Below are positions 34,418 to 40,235 of a stretch of DNA of 40,235 nucleotides, one piece after another. The first letter of the stretch is position 1. Every line of letters starts with the position of its first letter. Below the pieces are notes generated by a model, which was given only the letters and a program-made list of their open reading frames with translations, did no database searches and was not told the origin of the DNA. This DNA comes from Citrobacter portucalensis (GTDB lineage Bacteria > Pseudomonadota > Gammaproteobacteria > Enterobacterales > Enterobacteriaceae): the NCBI RefSeq assembly GCF_002042885.1, contig NZ_MVFY01000022.1, forward strand, positions 1 through 40,235. The letters are read 5' to 3'. Both the position numbers and the translations under genes were made by a program.

Positions 34418-35188
34418 ATGAGCGCGACTGAAAAAGCGGGTCATACATTTTTAGCCAGTCTGGGCAAAACCCGTCTGCGTCCGGGCGGCGTTGAAGCAAC
34501 AGAATGGTTGTTTAGCCAGTCACAGCTGACGCCCGGCAGCCAGGTACTTGAAGTGGCGTGCAACATGGCCACGACGGCGATAGAGTTAGTTCAACGCTAT
34601 GGCTGTACCGTATACGCCATTGATATGGATAAAACCGCACTGTCAAATGCAAGGAATAACGTAGCGGCAAATGGTCTGGAAAATCATATTCATGTGATGG
34701 CTGCTAACGCCAACACTCTTCCTTTTGCGGATAACAGTTTCGATGTTGTGATTAACGAAGCCATGCTGACAATGTATGCCGATAAAGCGAAGGCGAAGTT
34801 AATTGCCGAATATTATCGCGTGTTGAAGCCCGGTGGGCGTCTGCTCACCCACGATATTATGTTCACCGCCCAAAAACTGGGCGCGGGCGATCAGGGCCAG
34901 CTTGTCGATGTGGTGAAATCAAACGTTAGCCCAATGACCAGACAAGGCTGGCGTGATTTGTTTCTTAACTGCGGGTTCGAACAGGTCCTGCAGCAGAATG
35001 GCAACATGTCGCTGATGTCGCCGCGCGGATTAGTTCGTGATGAAGGGCTTACGGGGGCGGTAAAAATTGTGTTTAACGGCTTACGCACGAGCGAAAATCG
35101 TCGTCGTTTCCTGAAAATGTTTCGCTTCTTCCGTTCGCAACGTCATCAACTCAATTACATTGCCTGCTGCTCTGTAAAGGGAAAATAA
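34418..35188 (+). CDS. SAM-dependent methyltransferase (class I)
   Basis: 256 residues with AAAAGGAGACAGG before the ATG. The Rossmann methyltransferase motifs are clear: VLEVACNMATTAIEL (motif I, with CNMAT rather than GxGxG), YAIDMDKTAL (motif II), FDVVINEAML and YRVLKPGGRLLTHDI (motif IV/V). The NMAT in motif I is unusual but the acidic ribose-binding Asp after beta2 is kept. It sits between dgcJ and yeaH, exactly where E. coli has cdgI. I recall that some Salmonella strains carry NO-induced methyltransferase-like genes, which fits the NsrR-like box. Substrate unknown. Confidence 0.88.
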   Translation: MSATEKAGHTFLASLGKTRLRPGGVEATEWLFSQSQLTPGSQVLEVACNMATTAIELVQRYGCTVYAIDMDKTALSNARNNVAANGLENHIHVMAANANTLPFADNSFDVVINEAMLTMYADKAKAKLIAEYYRVLKPGGRLLTHDIMFTAQKLGAGDQGQLVDVVKSNVSPMTRQGWRDLFLNCGFEQVLQQNGNMSLMSPRGLVRDEGLTGAVKIVFNGLRTSENRRRFLKMFRFFRSQRHQLNYIACCSVKGK

Positions 35189-35236
35189 AAAGGATAAACG
35201 GATGAATATTGATAAGATGAAAAATCAGCACCCGTA

Positions 35237-35274
35237 AAAAATCAGCCAGAGAAGATAACCTCTGGCTGATTTTT
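35237..35274 (+). terminator. Bidirectional terminator, methyltransferase / yeaH
   Basis: AAAATCAGCCAGAG pairs with CTCTGGCTGATTTT around loop AAGATAAC, with T runs on both strands. Confidence 0.85.
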
Positions 35275-35282
35275 ATAGGTGG

Positions 35283-36680
<1,398 letters not shown>

Positions 36681-36687
36681 ACTTATG

Positions 36688-38622
36688 TTAAGACGATTTA
36701 CGTACGCGCAAATACCATTCGCACAGTAAACGCACCTGTTTACGCGTGTAGCCTTTTTCCATCATACGGTCGACAAAATCGTCGTGTTTTTTCTGCTCGT
36801 CAGTCGAGGTTTTAGCATTGAACGAAATGACCGGCAGCAGCTCCTCGGTATTGGAGAACATTTTCTTCTCAATAACCGTGCGCAGTTTTTCGTAACTGGT
36901 CCAGTTTGGATTGCGACCGCTGTTATTCGCTCTGGCACGCAGAACAAAGTTGACGATCTCGTTACGAAAATCTTTCGGGTTACTGATACCCGCCGGCTTC
37001 TCAATTTTCTCCAGTTCTGAGTTCAGTGACTCGCGGTCAAACAGCTGACCGGTATCCGGGTCGCGATACTCCTGATCCTGAATCCAGAAATCCGCATAAG
37101 TGACATAACGGTCGAAAATGTTCTGTCCGTACTCGGAATAGGATTCGAGATAAGCCGTCTGGATCTCTTTGCCGATGAATTCAGCATATTTCGGGATCAA
37201 ATAGCCTTTCAGGAACTCAAGATAACGCTCAGCTTGCTCCTGCGGGAACTGTTCACGTTCGATTTGCTGCTCCAGTACGTAAAACAGATGTACCGGGTTA
37301 GCTGCCACTTCGGCATGGTCAAAGTTAAAGACGCGAGAGAGGATCTTAAACGCGAAACGCGTGGAAAGACCGTTCATTCCCTCATCAACCCCGGCGTAAT
37401 CCCGATACTCCTGATAGGATTTCGCTTTCGGATCGGTATCTTTCAGGCTTTCGCCATCGTAAACGCGCATCTTCGAGTAAATGCTCGAGTTCTCAGGTTC
37501 TTTCAGGCGAGAAAGAATAGTGAAACGAGAGAGCGTTTCCAGAGTGCCCGGTGCGCAAGGCGCATGGGTCAGCTCACTGTGGTTAAGCAGTTTTTCGTAA
37601 ATTTTGATCTCTTCAGAGATACGCAGGCAATAAGGCACTTTGACGATGTAAACACGGTCAAGGAACGCCTCATTGTTTTTGTTATTACGGAACGTTACCC
37701 ATTCGGACTCGTTCGAGTGGGCAAGAATAATCCCGTTAAACGGCAGGGCAGAGATACCTTCTGTCCCGTTGTAGTTTCCTTCCTGGGTGGCGGTCAGCAG
37801 AGGATGCAGCACTTTAATCGGTGCTTTAAACATCTCAACGAATTCCATAATCCCCTGGTTTGAACGACACAGTGCACCCGAATAACCGTAGGCATCAGGA
37901 TCGTTCTGGGCGTGGTGTTCGAGTTTACGAATATCCACTTTCCCGACCAACGCAGAAATATCCTGGTTGTTTTCATCACCAGGCTCCGTTTTGGCGATTG
38001 CGATCTGCTCCAGAATAGACGGCCAGACTTTGACGACGCGGAATTTTGTAATGTCCCCGCCAAAATCGTGCAGACGTTTCGCAGCCCAGGGCGACATGAT
38101 CGTACCGAGATAGCGACGCGGGATCCCATACTCTTTTTCCAGGATCTGCGCGTCTTCCTGCGGATTAAACAGGCATAACGGATGATCGTTGACCGGGCTA
38201 CGTTCGCCATTGGCACTCAGGACATAAATCGGTACTCTCTGCATCAGCGACTTCAGCCGCTCAGCAAGAGATGATTTCCCCCCTCCCACAGGCCCCAGCA
38301 GATACAGAATCTGCTTCTTCTCTTCCAGACCCTGAGCCGCATGTTTCAAATAAGAAACAATTTGCTCAATGGCGTCTTCCATGCCGTAAAACTCTTCAAA
38401 GGCGGGATAGCGTGCAATTACCCGATTCGAAAAGAGTCGAGATAGTCGAGGTTCGTGGGCAGTGTCGACCATGACAGGCTCACCAATAGCCATTAATAGC
38501 CGCTCTGCCGCGTTGGCATAAGCACTGCGATCTTGCCGACAAGTGGTAAGAAACTCCTGCAGCGTGAACTCTTCGTCCTTGGCAGCTTCATAACGCTGGC
38601 GATAGTGATCGAATATATTCAT
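36688..38622 (-). CDS. yeaG: YeaG, PrkA-type serine protein kinase
   Basis: 644 residues, identical in length to E. coli YeaG. An AAA+ domain bears the P-loop GPVGGGKSSLAERL (about residue 109); the C-terminal PrkA kinase domain contains KLRTVIEKKMFSNTEELLPVIS. The E. coli protein is an active kinase that with YeaH supports survival in prolonged nitrogen starvation. Its RpoS/NtrC control matches the sigma-54 promoter seen here. It is divergent from mipA. Confidence 0.97.
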   Translation of the reverse strand: MNIFDHYRQRYEAAKDEEFTLQEFLTTCRQDRSAYANAAERLLMAIGEPVMVDTAHEPRLSRLFSNRVIARYPAFEEFYGMEDAIEQIVSYLKHAAQGLEEKKQILYLLGPVGGGKSSLAERLKSLMQRVPIYVLSANGERSPVNDHPLCLFNPQEDAQILEKEYGIPRRYLGTIMSPWAAKRLHDFGGDITKFRVVKVWPSILEQIAIAKTEPGDENNQDISALVGKVDIRKLEHHAQNDPDAYGYSGALCRSNQGIMEFVEMFKAPIKVLHPLLTATQEGNYNGTEGISALPFNGIILAHSNESEWVTFRNNKNNEAFLDRVYIVKVPYCLRISEEIKIYEKLLNHSELTHAPCAPGTLETLSRFTILSRLKEPENSSIYSKMRVYDGESLKDTDPKAKSYQEYRDYAGVDEGMNGLSTRFAFKILSRVFNFDHAEVAANPVHLFYVLEQQIEREQFPQEQAERYLEFLKGYLIPKYAEFIGKEIQTAYLESYSEYGQNIFDRYVTYADFWIQDQEYRDPDTGQLFDRESLNSELEKIEKPAGISNPKDFRNEIVNFVLRARANNSGRNPNWTSYEKLRTVIEKKMFSNTEELLPVISFNAKTSTDEQKKHDDFVDRMMEKGYTRKQVRLLCEWYLRVRKSS

Positions 38623-38725
38623 GGTATGCCGTCCTTTCGTTTTTTAGCACATGTTAAGAGCCGTTCATATGAATAGTAGAGGCCCCTGAAGAGGTAAACT
38701 GAACGACGTCGCTGCTGAAGAAATA

Positions 38726-38741
38726 AGCAACTCTCATGCCA
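38726..38741 (-). promoter_or_regulatory. Sigma-54 promoter of yeaGH
   Basis: The minus strand reads TGGCATGAGAGTTGCT: GG and GC at exact -24/-12 spacing, TTGC perfect, with one deviation from TGGCAC. It predicts a transcript start near 38715 and a leader of about 90 bases. E. coli yeaG is known to be sigma-54/NtrC-dependent. Confidence 0.8.
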
Positions 38742-39055
38742 TTTTAGTGGTCAGGAGATCAACGTATTCGGTGATACACCTTCTAAAATTAAGCGTAGAT
38801 GGCATTTGCAAAACTTGCCTGTGTGCGCAAATGAATTTCAATGGCATATCAATAACTCATCAGCAAAAAAAGCACATCTTATGTAAAGAATTGGAGCGGG
38901 ATTCATGCGGTGTTCATCGTCCTGCAAGCAAAATGTCATCACTCGCTGAGAAATTAGGGGGTTACATTCTGGGGCGAATACGTAAAATAGTTGGGCTGAA
39001 GCGTATTGGCGGTTACACTTTGACCGCTACACATTTGAATAAGGAATTATGGATT
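38742..39055. other. yeaG-mipA divergent control region
   Basis: No gene is supported; the mipA frame is open back to 38747 but resembles nothing. Two imperfect direct repeats are seen, GGGGGTTACATTCTG (38957-38971) and GGCGGTTACACTTTG (39008-39022), 12 of 15 identical and 51 bases apart, close to the mipA start. They may bind a mipA regulator. Confidence 0.45.
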
Positions 39056-39802
39056 GTGACCAAACTCAAACTTCTGGCACTTGGCGTCCTTGCCGCAACC
39101 GCAGTTAGCACCGCACAGGCGGAAAGTCAGTGGACTGTTGGCGCGGGTGTCGGCGTGATTAACAGCCCGTACAAACAGTATGACCGCGATGTTTACCCTG
39201 TTCCGGTTGTCACCTATGAAGGCGATAATGTCTGGTTCCACGGCTTGGGTGGCGGCTACTATCTGTGGAATGACACGGCAGATAAGCTTTCCATCATGGC
39301 GTACTATGATCCGACGCATTTCAAGCCGGGTGATAGCGATAGCCATGCTTTGCGCCAACTCGACAAGCGTAAAAGCAGCTTGATGGCTGGCCTCTCGTAT
39401 GTACATAACACCCAGTATGGTTTCCTGCGTACTGCACTGGCGGGTGATACTCTGGATAACAGCAACGGCTTTATCTGGGATCTGGCCTGGCTCTACCGTT
39501 ACACTAATGGTGGGCTGACTCTGACGCCGGGTATCGGTGTGCAGTACAGCAGCGAAAACTACAACGACTATTATTATGGCGTGTCCAATCACGAGTCTCG
39601 CCGCAGTGGTCTGAAAAGCTACAACGCTGACGATGGATGGGATCCGTACCTGGAGTTGACCGCGAGCTATAACTTCATTGGAAACTGGAACGTATACGGA
39701 ACTGGCCGTTATGTGCGCTTGAGTGATGAAGTGAAGGACAGTCCGATGGTCGATAAGTCCTGGTCTGGCATCTTCTCGGTGGGTGTAACCTACAAGTTCT
39801 GA
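39056..39802 (+). CDS. mipA: MltA-interacting outer membrane protein MipA
   Basis: 248 residues from the GTG at 39056, the E. coli length; AAGGA stands nine bases upstream. A signal peptide ends in TAQA, before ESQWTVGAGVG. The MipA/OmpV barrel has aromatic-rich strands and a terminal Phe (TYKF). It scaffolds MltA and PBP1B in peptidoglycan turnover in E. coli. Divergent from yeaG; followed by a terminator. Confidence 0.96.
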   Translation: MTKLKLLALGVLAATAVSTAQAESQWTVGAGVGVINSPYKQYDRDVYPVPVVTYEGDNVWFHGLGGGYYLWNDTADKLSIMAYYDPTHFKPGDSDSHALRQLDKRKSSLMAGLSYVHNTQYGFLRTALAGDTLDNSNGFIWDLAWLYRYTNGGLTLTPGIGVQYSSENYNDYYYGVSNHESRRSGLKSYNADDGWDPYLELTASYNFIGNWNVYGTGRYVRLSDEVKDSPMVDKSWSGIFSVGVTYKF

Positions 39803-39823
39803 TGCTACTGCGCGTCAAACACT

Positions 39824-39848
39824 AGCCCGCATCAGTGCGGGCTTTTTA
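39824..39848 (+). terminator. mipA terminator
   Basis: AGCCCGCA (39824-39831), loop TCAG, TGCGGGCT (39836-39843), then TTTTA. Confidence 0.9.
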
Positions 39849-40235
39849 GTGCGCTACCGATATGAATATTGATCTAAAACATGAGATTTCATCTTTTGTG
39901 CTGATTTGACATTCTGTCAGGCTACAACGAATTTTTAACGTATTATTCCTGTCGCTGTTACTAAAAATATACCTGCTATTTTATTAGCCTGTTATCTATT
40001 CATTTTTGAATGAAATAAAGTCGTGAAGGTTTAGCAAGTCATTGTCATGAGGTAATGGTTTTTAGCTATACAATGCGTTGATAATACTAGGGTTTACGAT
40101 AGAGGTAAGTGTTATTTTCTTATTGTTAAGCACAATGAAAATTATTGATAACTCTTTTAGCATGTTTATCTCATGGCGAAAGTTAACTTTCATGTGAAAA
40201 AAACAAAAATTAATCGATTGATTTTAATTTTACAT
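39849..40235. other. AT-rich region after mipA, no gene seen
   Basis: About 390 bases of AT-rich DNA to the window end with no supported reading frame. In E. coli the aldo-keto reductase gene yeaE lies next to mipA; it is not visible here. The composition hints at another accessory insertion starting beyond the window. Confidence 0.5.

Noticed and set aside
37234-37863. 209-codon plus-strand frame inside yeaG
   Set aside because: Antisense shadow of a highly conserved gene.
38747-39055. N-terminal extension of mipA by 103 codons
   Set aside because: The signal peptide and family length fix the start at the GTG 39056; the extension has no similarity and no place in an exported protein.

Overview
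The window comes from an enteric bacterium of the Escherichia/Salmonella/Citrobacter group. Many protein products match E. coli K-12 families at the same length (PurB, HflD, MnmA, NudJ, Icd, ZinT, LeuE, DgcP, YeaK, DgcJ, YeaH, YeaG, MipA), and REP-type palindromes are present. The icd block and the leuE-to-mipA block are far apart in E. coli K-12 but sit in one stretch here, as I recall for Salmonella and Citrobacter. A Citrobacter-like genome is my best guess; the sequence alone does not settle the genus.

Layout. Positions 1-913 are an AT-rich scar with a truncated SRAP (YedK-type) gene. Positions 1004-6281 hold a tight minus-strand housekeeping run, rluE > secreted SH3-like protein > nudJ > mnmA > hflD > purB, with a PurR operator inside purB. 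icd (6484-7734) reads the other way. From 7735 to about 12850 lies an AT-rich accessory hotspot: an Ail/OmpX-type barrel plus lipoprotein, a cytochrome b561 remnant, a small orphan gene, a CSS-EAL phosphodiesterase, a small membrane protein and a WaaZ-like LPS-core gene.

Positions 12848-20089 look like one metal or metallophore uptake system: a TonB-dependent receptor with a Fur-type palindrome, and a divergent five-gene peptide/nickel-type ABC importer. A periplasmic PLD-type nuclease and Zur-controlled zinT follow.

Positions 21504-39802 follow the E. coli leuE-yeaR-yoaG-yeaQ-yoaJ-yoaK-dgcP-yoaF-yeaO-nimT-nimR-yeaL-yeaK-dgcJ-yeaH-yeaG-mipA order. There are four insertions or replacements: a six-helix membrane protein behind a PmrA/BasR box, a cysteine version of formate dehydrogenase H behind a sigma-54-type promoter, a CTP-synthase-like amidotransferase lacking the usual catalytic His position, and a methyltransferase behind an NsrR-like box where E. 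coli has cdgI.

The main theme is that accessory genes are wired to global stress regulators (Fur, Zur, PmrA, NsrR, sigma-54), with sites visible by eye. The strongest leads are the receptor plus ABC importer of unknown substrate, the PmrA-box membrane protein, the Cys-FdhF, the WaaZ-like gene outside a waa locus, and the two NsrR-like sites.
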